64,000 nucleotides of DNA, from NCBI RefSeq assembly GCF_000196515.1, contig NC_014248.1:1225501-1289500 (forward strand). The letters run 5' to 3'. The notes beneath the pieces were generated by a model that ran no database searches, was not told the origin of the DNA, and saw only the letters and a list, made by a program, of their open reading frames with translations. Positions 37,104-45,777 of the stretch are shown in pieces; the first letter of the stretch is position 1, and the number at the start of each line of letters is the position of its first letter. The position numbers and the translations under genes are program-made. This DNA is from 'Nostoc azollae' 0708 (GTDB lineage: Bacteria; Cyanobacteriota; Cyanobacteriia; Cyanobacteriales; Nostocaceae).

Positions 37104-37147
37104 CAAGTAGAGACGGTTTGATTCGCGTCTCTACTTGTGTTTTTTAT
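37104..37147 (+). terminator. Factor-independent terminator after cphA
   Basis: Perfect 12-bp stem CAAGTAGAGACG / CGTCTCTACTTG with a 10-base loop, followed by TGTTTTTTATTT. The stem core AGAGACG/CGTCTCT resembles a palindromic repeat also found at 53315-53340, so the terminator may derive from a repeat. Confidence 0.85.
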
Positions 37148-37208
37148 TTGTGTTCTAAGTTCGTTGGTTCGTCGGAATTTTTCGTTATTTAAGAAGATTA
37201 TTTGTAAG

Positions 37209-37323
37209 TATTCAGGAGTCACTGAGTCAGGAGTCAGGAGTGAAATTCTCTTGTTGTATGGCAGTGAAATTCTCTTGTTGTATGGCTCCTCCCGTCAATT
37301 TTAGACATCATTCAAGTGCATAC
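37209..37323. repeat. Short dispersed repeat C, degenerate copy with internal duplication
   Basis: Contains TCAGGAGTCACTGAGTCAGG AGT and two tandem copies of a GTGAAATTCTCTTGTTGTATGGC unit, followed by ATTTTAGACATCATTCAAGT. Compared with repeat C at 11179 the order of elements is the same, but the sequence has diverged and the inner block is doubled. Confidence 0.45.
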
Positions 37324-37540
37324 CGCTATAATTTGTGCCACTCAAACTCTAGAAGGTACTCAGGCGTGGGATACTCTTATGTCTCTTGTTGCTACTACTC
37401 GTAAGTTAGGTATCAGCTTTTTTGAGTATGTCCGTGACAGCATTTCTTACACTAGAAAAATCCCAACTTTAGCGACTATTCTTCGTGAGCAGTCTTCTCT
37501 TAATTCCTTTGGTTGTTCATCGATGCCCCAATAACTCCTT
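37316..37540 (+). pseudogene. C-terminal transposase fragment (IS66-like)
   Basis: Reads HTAIICATQTLEGTQAWDTL MSLVATTRKLGISFFEYVRD and IPTLATILREQSSLNSFGC. This resembles the C-terminal end of a transposase group whose DDE domain ends in a hydrophobic helix (SLVATTRKLGISFFEYV). No further frame upstream is recognisable, so it is a short remnant; the family assignment is tentative. Confidence 0.45.
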
Positions 37541-37559
37541 CCCCGAAATATTGAGGAGA

Positions 37560-38552
37560 TACAAATTAGTATTTGTTTGTGTTTGTAGATGGGGTTTATA
37601 TAAAGCTGTCATTGCTTCATTAGCAGAACGTAAACGATTTCCTAAACTGGTTTTGATCATTAAGTTTAAGCAGTTAGTAAAATTGGAACTCAAATTAGCG
37701 ACTTATTCAAATTGAATCCGAAAATCCTTTTCCGGTAAATCTGCGGGATGAGAATCGTTAACTAAATAAATTAATGTTGCCCCTAAACTATAAAGATCAG
37801 AAGTAGGAACAGTTCTTCCTCTAAATTGTTCCTGTGGCATATAACCATAAGTCCCTACATAGTTGTTGTTTCTGTGTCTTCTGTGGCTAAAACTGTTTGC
37901 ATTGAGCCAAAACCCACTAAATAAACTTGACCCACACTGTTACCAGATAGCTCTCCCAACAAAATATTGCTAGGCGTGATATCACGGTGGATCACCTGTG
38001 GGTTTAACTCATGTAGATAAATGAGAATATATAGAACTGCTTTGGCTATATTATTAACTTCCACTTCTGTAAAAGTGCTGCCAGTTTGTAAGTATTGCTC
38101 TAGAGTTCGGGCTGGGATATAAGTTTGGATGAGGGTAAATCCTTTATAAGTTGGTGAATTTACTTCAAAATAGTAGACCTACTGCAAAATTGTTTCTGTG
38201 GTATGATAGAGAGTTTTAGATTCTATGTATTTTTGGTGTTCTTTGGGCTTCCTAATTCAAACATAACCGTGTAACTCTAAATTTTGGCTAGAACAAAGAT
38301 AACCCCCTTTTATAACATAAAATTAATTCTGCAAGAGGTCTAGTCTAAATAGCGAGGTATACAAGGATGGCATAAAGATTTTAAGGTTTGGGCTTCTCGC
38401 TCAAATAATTTGACATCATCCCATTCAAACTCACTACTCAATGGCAGTAACTTGACAATTACCAAGTCATAAGTTAATAAATCACGCGCTAATAGAATTC
38501 GTTTTCCTGACTTTTTGGCCAACTGCTGTTGAACTTCGTAGCGATTTGCCAA
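37560..38552 (-). pseudogene. Decayed Ser/Thr protein kinase interrupted by MITE B
   Basis: On the minus strand, N lobe: NRYEVQQQLAKKSGKRILLA RDLLTYDLVIVKLLPLSSEF, LKSLCHPCIPRYLD. After the insert it resumes YFEVNSPTYKGFTLIQTYIP, catalytic loop HRDITPSNILL, VYLVGFGSMQT, then a frameshift, GTYGYMPQEQFRGRTVPTSD LYSLGATLIYL and a stop at IQFE-stop-VANLSSNF. The magnesium-binding DFG reads GFG, and HRDxKPxN has Thr for Lys. Four independent lesions show it has been inactive for some time. It is a cyanobacterial kinase of the HstK/pknB-like group. Confidence 0.85.
38175..38340. repeat. MITE-like repeat B, copy 1 (about 165 bp), inside the kinase gene
   Basis: Starts AGACCTACTGCAAAATTG and ends AATTCTGCAAGAGGTC, imperfect inverted ends. 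TAGT lies on both sides (38171-38174 and 38341-38344), a likely 4-bp target duplication. Removing the insert restores YLDYFEVN, the expected kinase sequence. Interior has TATGATAGAGAGTTTTAGAT and CATAACCGTGTAACTC, shared with copies at 47133 and 56298. No coding capacity. Confidence 0.85.
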
Positions 38553-38658
38553 TACTTACCCATTCATTATGATTACTTGTAAAAAGAATTTAAAAGGTTC
38601 TCTCAAGTTATGACAGACATTAAGTATTTAGAAGGTAGGAGACAGAAGAAAAACAAAT

Positions 38659-38723
38659 ACTCTCCCTCATCTCCCTCATCTCCCTCATCTCCCTCATCTC
38701 CCTCATCTCCCTCATCTCCCCAG
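38659..38723. repeat. Nonamer tandem repeat (TCTCCCTCA)n before cbiT
   Basis: About six or seven units of TCTCCCTCA. In frame with cbiT it would encode (SPS)n, which made a longer reading frame from 38610. CbiT proper begins after it, so it is treated as 5' untranslated DNA, with translation of the repeat possible but unlikely. Confidence 0.8.
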
Positions 38724-38732
38724 TATAGTCTT

Positions 38733-39335
38733 ATGCCTTCCCAACTTTGGCCTTACATTACCCCTGGTATTCCCGATGAATTATTTGAAAATTTACCAGG
38801 TATTCCCCTGAGTCAGCGAGAATTGAGGTTATTGTTAATTTCGCAACTGCGACTACAACCAAATTCAGTATTATGGGATATTGGTGCAGGGACAGGTACA
38901 ATTCCTGTTGAGGTGGGGTTGCTGTGTCCACAGGGACGGGTAATTGCTGTAGAAAGAGATGAAGAAGTGGCTAACCTAATTAAACGCAACTGCGATCGGT
39001 TTGAGTTAAAAAATGTGGAAGTTATTGAAGGTAGCGCCCCAGAGTGTTTAGAAAAAATTAAACTAGCTCCACAGCGCGTCTGTATTGAAGGAGGAAAAGC
39101 TATACAGGCAATTTTGCAAGCAGTATGGCGTTATTTACCACCATCCGGGCGAGTGGTCGCTACAGCTGCTAATCTAGAGAGTCTGTATGCTATTTCCCAA
39201 AGCTTTTCTCAGTTAAGAGCTATAAATATCGAAGTTGTCCAGTCTGCTGTTAACCGCTTAGAGACAAGAGGCTTTTCACAAACCTTTGTTGCGGCTGATC
39301 CCATTTTCATTCTCAGTGGTGAGAAATTAGACTAA
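38733..39335 (+). CDS. cbiT: Precorrin-6Y/8w decarboxylating methyltransferase subunit CbiT
   Basis: CbiT methylates C15 and decarboxylates the ring-C acetate side chain in cobalamin synthesis. About 200 residues, start MPSQLWPYITPGIPDELFEN. SAM-binding motif I is WDIGAGTGTIPVEVGL, with VIAVERDEEVANLIKRNCDR next. Standing alone, without the CbiE domain fused as in CobL; the CbiE gene is not in the window. The start ATG at 38733 was chosen over 38610 because upstream residues are only a repeat-encoded SPS tract. Confidence 0.88.
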   Translation: MPSQLWPYITPGIPDELFENLPGIPLSQRELRLLLISQLRLQPNSVLWDIGAGTGTIPVEVGLLCPQGRVIAVERDEEVANLIKRNCDRFELKNVEVIEGSAPECLEKIKLAPQRVCIEGGKAIQAILQAVWRYLPPSGRVVATAANLESLYAISQSFSQLRAINIEVVQSAVNRLETRGFSQTFVAADPIFILSGEKLD

Positions 39336-39475
39336 ATCTGTTCTGTATTCGGTTTTGGATTCAATCCAAAATCCCTTCGGATGATTCCTCCGGCACGCCT
39401 AAAGGCGAACGGCAGTCCCCTATGGACGGAAACCGCCAAGACAGGGGCTGCCTCACTAAAATCCAAAATACTATT

Positions 39476-40348
39476 ATGCCTTGGTCTCGAATTATTAGTG
39501 GAGTTATTGCGATCGCCCTTGCTTTGTCTTCAACCCTATTAGGGGGCTGGTACTTTACCATAGCAATTGCGATCATTGTCTTTTTAGGTCAACAGGAATA
39601 TTTTAATTTGGTGCGAGCTAGAGGCATAGCTCCTGCTGCCAAAACTACTATGTTTGTGAGTCAAGCTCTATTAGTAATTTGCACTCTTGATAGTAGTTTA
39701 GCGGATGCTATTATGCCTCTAGCTGGTACGCTTATTTGTTTCTACCTGCTATTTCAACCCCAATTTGCCACCATTGCTGATATTTCCGCTTCCATTATGG
39801 GGTTATTTTATGTCGGTTATTTGCCTAGTTATTGGGTTAGATTGCGAAATCTTGACAGCGTAGCCATCAGTAATATCCCTTTAGGTAGTTACTGGCCTAA
39901 CAACTGGAACGACATTTTAACACAGGGTAATTTAGCTAACTTATCACAAGGTTTAACATACACAATTTTAACTTTTTTATGTATTTGGGCTGCTGATATT
40001 GGTGCTTACATTATTGGTAAGTTCTTTGGTAAAACTCGTTTGTCAGATATCAGCCCGAAAAAAACTGTAGAAGGTGCTGTGTTTGGGATCACAGCCAGCG
40101 TTATAGTAGCTTTAGCAGGGGCTTATTTTCTGGATTTGCCCAATTATTTAATCACCGGTTTAGCCTTGGGTTTGTTGATTGGTATTGCTAGTCTATTAGG
40201 TGACTTGACTGAATCTATGTTGAAGCGAGATGCAGGTGTGAAAGATTCAGGACAATTGATACCAGGTCATGGTGGTATATTAGACCGGACTGATAGTTAT
40301 ATTTTTACAGCCCCTTTAGTTTACTATTTCGTAACGCTCCTGGTATAG
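39476..40348 (+). CDS. cdsA: Phosphatidate cytidylyltransferase
   Basis: Makes CDP-diacylglycerol from phosphatidate and CTP, the precursor of phosphatidylglycerol. 290 residues, many hydrophobic helices (for example IISGVIAIALALSSTLLGGW and LTYTILTFLCIWAADIGAYI). The C-terminal signature SLLGDLTESMLKRDAGVKDS GQLIPGHGGILDRTDS is intact. The start at 39476 (MPWSRIISG) removes an upstream non-family stretch from 39422. Confidence 0.93.
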   Translation: MPWSRIISGVIAIALALSSTLLGGWYFTIAIAIIVFLGQQEYFNLVRARGIAPAAKTTMFVSQALLVICTLDSSLADAIMPLAGTLICFYLLFQPQFATIADISASIMGLFYVGYLPSYWVRLRNLDSVAISNIPLGSYWPNNWNDILTQGNLANLSQGLTYTILTFLCIWAADIGAYIIGKFFGKTRLSDISPKKTVEGAVFGITASVIVALAGAYFLDLPNYLITGLALGLLIGIASLLGDLTESMLKRDAGVKDSGQLIPGHGGILDRTDSYIFTAPLVYYFVTLLV

Positions 40349-40414
40349 CAGATGAGAGTAAAAAGTTAACAGTAAGGAGACTGATGTCTGACAATTTATA
40401 ACTAATCAGTGAAT

Positions 40415-41128
40415 TTAGGGATTGACATTAATTCGTCCACGGCATACTAATTGTTTAGATTTCAAAGTTATTTCGTGGAGTTCAACATCTGATCCCAGGT
40501 CTAAATTATATCCAGCAGCATTTTCTAAAACTACTTCTTGGTCGTGTTTTATTTGAATCTGAGATAGTTGTAATTCCTGCCCATTGAGTAGTTCTAACCC
40601 CACTGCAAGCTCAAGCAATTTAGGTTGATTTTGGGGTGATAAAGCCCCACATATTATCAAGCGCTCATTGTCAAGTGTAATTTCCTGCCAAGAAATAGGC
40701 TTGGATTTTTCCCATGCTTCTGGTAATAGTTTTAGCAGTACATCATTTAAGGCAGTTGATAATAATTCGGATGTAAGGGAGTCATTGAGATGCTGTTCTT
40801 CCACTATCAGTTCAGCCACCACTGGCACAATTTCTGATAGTCGTAGGGATTGACCCTTAATTATACCTCCAATGTTTATCTGTATATTTTCTGCCAGCAT
40901 TTGAATGCGTGTCACATGAACACCCTGATAAACTGCATTAGTAGCGAAAATAGACACAGAGGGAATACAGCCAGAAAGGAGTTGGCGATCGCTTGCGCTA
41001 ATCTCTACCTCAATCTTAGATACTTGAGTTAGTTGTGTTCTTAGCCAAAACTTGATGGCTGTGGTGAGAGCCTGAGTAATAAATCGTATTTTCTTACCAT
41101 TCGTTACTGGGGAAATTTTAGGGGTCAT
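40415..41128 (-). CDS. DUF2993 (LmeA-like) protein
   Basis: 237 residues of the DUF2993 family, periplasmic or lipid-associated beta-rich proteins; some relatives bind phospholipid. Features: TQLTQVSKIEVEISASDRQL LSG near 35-55, VTRIQMLAENIQINIGG and ELQLSQIQIKHDQEVVLENA. No signal peptide is obvious. Convergent with cdsA and divergent from the pseudouridine synthase gene. Confidence 0.75.
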   Translation of the reverse strand: MTPKISPVTNGKKIRFITQALTTAIKFWLRTQLTQVSKIEVEISASDRQLLSGCIPSVSIFATNAVYQGVHVTRIQMLAENIQINIGGIIKGQSLRLSEIVPVVAELIVEEQHLNDSLTSELLSTALNDVLLKLLPEAWEKSKPISWQEITLDNERLIICGALSPQNQPKLLELAVGLELLNGQELQLSQIQIKHDQEVVLENAAGYNLDLGSDVELHEITLKSKQLVCRGRINVNP

Positions 41129-41311
41129 TTCACAACTTGATTTGATATATTTGCTGAAAAATTCGGTAATCTTAACCTGTTCTTAAATATAAAACTTATG
41201 ATTATTAACTACAAAATGGGAAGATGATATTTTAGATATTCAATTTAAAAACAGCTAACAGCACATAGATTGACAACTGATAACTGCAATAAACTAAGAA
41301 TCAATTTTTAC

Positions 41312-42076
41312 ATGGAGGCACGGATACAGAAAATAATTTCTCAATGGGGTATTGCCTCACGTCGTGAAGCTGAAGAGATGATTAAGCGCTCGCGAGTGAA
41401 GATAAATGGGATTTTGGCACATTTAGGTCAAAAAGTCGATCCCCAAATAGACACAATTTCTATTGATGGTCAACCTATCTCTCAAAGCCAGCATCCGTCT
41501 TTAATTTATTTGTTACTAAATAAACCACCCGGAGTTGTTTCGACCTGTGACGATCCCCAAGGCAGACCTACGGTTCTAGATTTATTACCACAAAAATTGC
41601 GACATGGTTTAGGTATTCACCCAGTTGGACGCTTGGATGCAGACTCTACAGGGGCATTAATATTAACAAATGATGGGGACTTGACATTTTCGCTAACTCA
41701 TCCTAGTCATAATATTGCTAAGACATATCATATTGTCGTTAAAGGACATCCCCCAGAAGTAGTTCTAGGGAGGTGGCGTGAAGGTGTATTTCTGGAAGGA
41801 AGAAAAACACGACCAGCTAAAGTGCAATTAATTGAATCTTTGGCTCACCAAAGCAAATTAGAAATTATTTTGCAAGAGGGAAGAAATCGCCAGATTCGTC
41901 GTGTCGCTGAACAGTTAGGATATCCAGTTATCCAACTGCATCGCACAGCCATAGGTTCAATTCAATTACAAACCCCAAAAGCTCGATTTCTCCTCTGGGG
42001 TGACTATCGTCATATTACCCCAGAGGAGATAATTGTTTTAAAAAAGCAGATAAAGCGGATACCTATTAACGATTAA
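41312..42076 (+). CDS. rRNA pseudouridine synthase, RsuA/RluB family
   Basis: Isomerises uridine in rRNA. 254 residues from ATG 41312 (MEARIQKIISQWGIASRREA EEMI), an S4 RNA-binding domain at the N terminus, then the catalytic HPVGRLDADSTGALILTNDG D with its catalytic Asp, and EGRNRQIRRVAEQLG. The longer frame from 41270 adds 14 residues not seen in the family. It is not resolved whether it acts on 16S (RsuA) or 23S (RluB) rRNA. Confidence 0.9.
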   Translation: MEARIQKIISQWGIASRREAEEMIKRSRVKINGILAHLGQKVDPQIDTISIDGQPISQSQHPSLIYLLLNKPPGVVSTCDDPQGRPTVLDLLPQKLRHGLGIHPVGRLDADSTGALILTNDGDLTFSLTHPSHNIAKTYHIVVKGHPPEVVLGRWREGVFLEGRKTRPAKVQLIESLAHQSKLEIILQEGRNRQIRRVAEQLGYPVIQLHRTAIGSIQLQTPKARFLLWGDYRHITPEEIIVLKKQIKRIPIND

Positions 42077-42103
42077 GCTGAGTTACGGAGTGTAATCGAA
42101 ATC

Positions 42104-42907
42104 ATGAAATGGCTAAAAAGGAAAGATGAAAAGCTGAATAAATCATCTATAGAGGAGGAACAGGCGGAAACATTAACACAACTGGGTAATGAATTGAGGA
42201 TTCTGCGTGAAAAACAGAGTTTATCCTTAGATGAAATTGTCGGATTAACTAGAATACCTCGCCGACTGCTGCACGCAATTGAAGTGGGTGATTTAAACGA
42301 CTTACCAGAACCAATTTATATTCAGGGTTTAATCAGGCAGTTTGCTGATACGCTGGGACTAAAGGGAGCGGAATTTGCCAGTAATTTTCCCGTTGGTTCT
42401 CAACCTGTGAGTTTACAAAACAGATGGAAACCTAAACCTATTACTGAATTACGTCCTGTGCATCTGTACTTGCTTTACGTTTTTGTAATTATCTGCTCTG
42501 TCAAAGGATTATCTCAGTTATTGAATCAGGCCGCTTTAGAAGCAAATAATGGACAAAATCTACAGCAGGTGCAAAAGAATTCTGATCTAACAACAGATCA
42601 ACTCCAAGCCAAGAATATGGAGGAAATTCAAATTGGTAGTAGCACTCCAGAAGTTCAAGCAGTAGAGATTGGTGTAACGTTGAAGTCATCATCCTGGATT
42701 CGTGTTGTTGCTGATGGTAAAACCGAATTTGAGGGGGTTCTTCCAAAAGGAACTCATCGCAGTTGGAAAGCTACTGAAGAACTGACCGTGAAAACAGATA
42801 ATGCCGGTGGTGTGTTAATGAGTGTTAATCAACAACAACCAAAACAAATGGGACAAGCAGGCAAGGCGGAAGAAATCAGGATTGCAGCCGCTAAAATTAG
42901 GTCGTGA
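42104..42907 (+). CDS. RodZ-like helix-turn-helix membrane protein (DUF4115)
   Basis: 267 residues. Cytoplasmic HTH_25-type domain (LGNELRILREKQSLSLDEIV, RIPRRLLHAIEVGDLNDLPE, about 28-75), a membrane segment (VHLYLLYVFVIICSVKGL, about 112-130), then a C-terminal DUF4115 domain (GVTLKSSSWIRVVADGKTEF EGVLPKGTHRSW). RodZ-type proteins support rod-shape or cytoskeletal MreB attachment; in cyanobacteria the role is not settled. It follows the pseudouridine synthase by 27 bp and is probably co-transcribed. Confidence 0.8.
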   Translation: MKWLKRKDEKLNKSSIEEEQAETLTQLGNELRILREKQSLSLDEIVGLTRIPRRLLHAIEVGDLNDLPEPIYIQGLIRQFADTLGLKGAEFASNFPVGSQPVSLQNRWKPKPITELRPVHLYLLYVFVIICSVKGLSQLLNQAALEANNGQNLQQVQKNSDLTTDQLQAKNMEEIQIGSSTPEVQAVEIGVTLKSSSWIRVVADGKTEFEGVLPKGTHRSWKATEELTVKTDNAGGVLMSVNQQQPKQMGQAGKAEEIRIAAAKIRS

Positions 42908-43138
42908 AAGGTTTTGATTTAGTAGGGATTAGGCTAACTAAATAGAGAATTTATCACTCTTGATGCAACAGGACACAGAAGATTACTGTCAAATTATACT
43001 GTCACTAATTACACAGCACTAAAAATAGTTGTGTTACAGTTGGACCCCAACATAAGTTCAGCTAATCCCTACATAAGCATTGAGTTTGGAGTAATGAAAG
43101 GCGAGTCTTATGTGTGCTAAGCGCTTATGATTTGGTGA

Positions 43139-44647
43139 TCATGAATTTCTGGGAGCGCGTCCATAAAGTTTGGTAATAATCCTTAAGCGATCACTCAACT
43201 CTTGAGTCAAACAACCAGATTGATAGCGCCAGTCCCAATTGCCCTCAGCCTTACCGGGATAGTTCATTCTTGCTTCGGTTCCCAATCCTAAAACGTCTTG
43301 CAAAGGAATAATCGCTTGATTGGCGATGGAACTTAAAGCTAATCTGATTAAATCCCAGCTTATCCCATCAGGACTTATAGATCCCAAATACAACAACAAA
43401 TTTTGCTTTTCGTAATCATTCGTAGTATTAAACCAACCTAAAGTCGTGTCATTATCATGAGTGCCAGTATAAACTACAGCGTTATGTGGGTAATTAAAAG
43501 GTAAAAATGGATTACCGGGATCAGAACCAAAAGCAAAATGTAATACCTTCATACCAGGAAACTCAAATTGATCTCGCAGTCCTTCGACCTCTTTTGTAAT
43601 AATTCCCAAATCTTCAGCCAAAATGGGTAACTTACCCAACTTTTGTTTAATCACCTCAAACAGGGCTACTCCTGGAGCTTCAATCCATTCACCATTAATA
43701 GCAGTTTCTTCACCTTGGGGTACAGCCCAATAAGTGTCAAATCCTCGGAAGTGGTCAATCCGAATTATATCTACATAATCTAGCATGGACTCAAAACGTT
43801 GCACCCACCATTTAAAATCTTGTTTTTGCAACTCTTCCCAGTTGTAGACTGGATTGCCCCACAGTTGACCAGTGGCACTAAAATAATCTGGTGGTACACC
43901 TGCCATTAAAGCCGCTGTACCTGTTTCTTGATCTAAAGCAAAATTATCGGGATTAGCCCACACATCAGCACTATCATGAGCTACATAAATAGGGATATCA
44001 CCAATAATATCTATACCGTTTTGATTGGCATAACTCTTCAATTCTGACCACTGACGGAAAAATTCATATTCGACAAACTTGTAATAAAATATTTCCTGTG
44101 CTAAATCTTGTTCTATCTGGGCTAACGCTACGGCTTCTCTTTGTGCCAGTTCTGATTCCCAAGTATGCCAACTTGCTCCATTTTGGGCATCTTTAATCGC
44201 CATAAATAAAGCATAATTATTGAGCCAATAGCCTTTAGTGTTACAAAAATGGTGAAATGCTTTTCTTTGGACATCAGTGGCGTGAGTTTTAAAATTATTG
44301 CTGGCTTTTTTGAGTAGATTTACTTTAATAGGTATGACTTGCTCAAAGTCTGCTTTATCGGCCGGAAATTCTGGTAAATTAGCAAAGTCTTGTGAAACCA
44401 ACAAACCTTCATCTACCAGCTTTTCAGGACTAATTAAAAAGAAATTTCCTGCCATTGCTGAATAGCACATATAAGGAGAATTACCATAACCAGTTGGACC
44501 TAGAGGTAAAACTTGCCAATATTGCTGGTAACTATTTTTGAGAAAATCAATAAAATCATAAGCTTCTAAACCCAAATCACCAATCCCAAAACGACTGGGA
44601 AAAGAACTGGGATGTAACAAAATACCGCTTGATCTAGGAAAAGGCAT
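43139..44647 (-). CDS. malQ: 4-alpha-glucanotransferase (amylomaltase)
   Basis: Transfers alpha-1,4-glucan segments in glycogen and maltodextrin turnover (GH77). 502 residues: RSSGILLHPSSFPSRFGIGD LG, GDIPIYVAHDSADVWANPDN F, IIRIDHFRGFDTYW with the nucleophile Asp, LPILAEDLG (acid/base Glu) and YTGTHDNDTTLGW. Complete and normal. Ends close to a spacer without a clear terminator. Confidence 0.96.
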   Translation of the reverse strand: MPFPRSSGILLHPSSFPSRFGIGDLGLEAYDFIDFLKNSYQQYWQVLPLGPTGYGNSPYMCYSAMAGNFFLISPEKLVDEGLLVSQDFANLPEFPADKADFEQVIPIKVNLLKKASNNFKTHATDVQRKAFHHFCNTKGYWLNNYALFMAIKDAQNGASWHTWESELAQREAVALAQIEQDLAQEIFYYKFVEYEFFRQWSELKSYANQNGIDIIGDIPIYVAHDSADVWANPDNFALDQETGTAALMAGVPPDYFSATGQLWGNPVYNWEELQKQDFKWWVQRFESMLDYVDIIRIDHFRGFDTYWAVPQGEETAINGEWIEAPGVALFEVIKQKLGKLPILAEDLGIITKEVEGLRDQFEFPGMKVLHFAFGSDPGNPFLPFNYPHNAVVYTGTHDNDTTLGWFNTTNDYEKQNLLLYLGSISPDGISWDLIRLALSSIANQAIIPLQDVLGLGTEARMNYPGKAEGNWDWRYQSGCLTQELSDRLRIITKLYGRAPRNS

Positions 44648-44848
44648 AATTAACCTGAAATATAAAAGGAAGTGATCGCCTATAAGAGATGCATCGAATT
44701 TATCATGGCATAGTTAGGTTTGACCGTTGTTCTTCATAAAGATATAGGAATGATGGTAAACAAATGAGAAGATTAATCAAGATAATTAAGAATCATTGAA
44801 ACTTTTCGATACATAACTCAAAATCCAAAATCCGAAATCTAAAATTGT

Positions 44849-45280
44849 ATGACTTACAGAAATCCTGCGCCTACAGTCGATATTATTATCGAATTAATTG
44901 ATAGACCCCATCGCCCGATTATATTGATTGAGCGACATAATGAACCTTTTGGATGGGCTATTCCTGGTGGTTTTATAGATTATGGTGAACCAGTAGAGGT
45001 GGCAGCAAGAAGGGAAGCTGAGGAAGAAATTGGTTTACAAATAGAGTTAATTGAACAGTTTTTGGTTTATTCTGCTCCCAGTCGTGATCCTCGTCAACAT
45101 ACGATTAGCCTTGTATTTTTAGCGATAGCAACGGGCGAGCCTGTAGCGGGTGATGATGCTAAGGCTGTGGGAATTTTTGAGCCTTGGAGTGTTCCCAGTA
45201 ATTTATGTTTCGACCATGATCGGATTTTGCGGGATTATTGGCGGTATAGGAATGATGGGATACGTCCCAGGTTAGGGTAG
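44849..45280 (+). CDS. NUDIX hydrolase
   Basis: 143 residues, single Nudix domain. The Nudix box reads GGFIDYGEPVEVAARREAEE EIGL. Similar in size to ADP-ribose- or 8-oxo-dGTP-type hydrolases, but the substrate cannot be predicted. Independent of the 24836 gene, with a shorter N terminus. Confidence 0.88.
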   Translation: MTYRNPAPTVDIIIELIDRPHRPIILIERHNEPFGWAIPGGFIDYGEPVEVAARREAEEEIGLQIELIEQFLVYSAPSRDPRQHTISLVFLAIATGEPVAGDDAKAVGIFEPWSVPSNLCFDHDRILRDYWRYRNDGIRPRLG

Positions 45281-45320
45281 AGGATTTTGGATTTTGGATT
45301 GTTCTTAGTTAAAATTCAAA

Positions 45321-45777
45321 TTAGATACATTCATCAAAATTCTTTAATTCTGCTGATAATTCTTTACTGTCTTTCCAGAGGTTAATCTTGCCATAAGAAT
45401 AGATTTTGGCGATAAATGGAGCAGGATCTTGGCGAACAAATTCTTGCATTGGAACTATTGCTCTCAGAAAGATTGCGGCCATATCTTTTCCTGGTAGCCT
45501 TTATGAGGCCAACACAAACATTTTTATTTGAGCGCATGCTACGGCAATTCTTTCTAATTGATTTTTGCTTATTTTGTCATCTTTAGTCAGCACAATCCAG
45601 CCTTTTCCACCTACTTGTGGTAGCCAGTCTACATTCAAAGCTCGTTTGTCAAAATGGTTATCGTGAATTTCTACACTAATTCCTGCTGCGCGTAGTATGT
45701 CTGGAATAGATTTTTCACCTAAGCATCTATCTATAGTATCTATCTATGAAAAAGGTAATCGATTGAGGTTGGATCAT
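45321..45777 (-). pseudogene. Broken VapC45-like PIN toxin
   Basis: Begins at ATG 45777 (MIQPQSITFFIDR), overlapping the antitoxin stop as ATGA. A 13-bp near-duplication (ATAGATAGATACT next to ATAGATAGATGCT) shifts the frame after FIDR. In the shifted frame the text is IDRCLGEKSIPDILRAAGIS VEIHDNHFDKRALNVDWLPQ, TKDDKISKNQLERIAVACAQ IKMFVLAS, then TAA, then MAAIFLRAIVPMQEFVRQDP and NLWKDSKELSAEL. The PIN-like residues (D of FIDRCLGE, D in VDWLP, TKDDK) are still present. Two lesions make it non-functional. Confidence 0.8.

Noticed and set aside
38610-38732. Upstream extension of cbiT encoding (SPS)n
   Set aside because: The tract comes from a nonamer repeat; the conserved CbiT N terminus starts at 38733.
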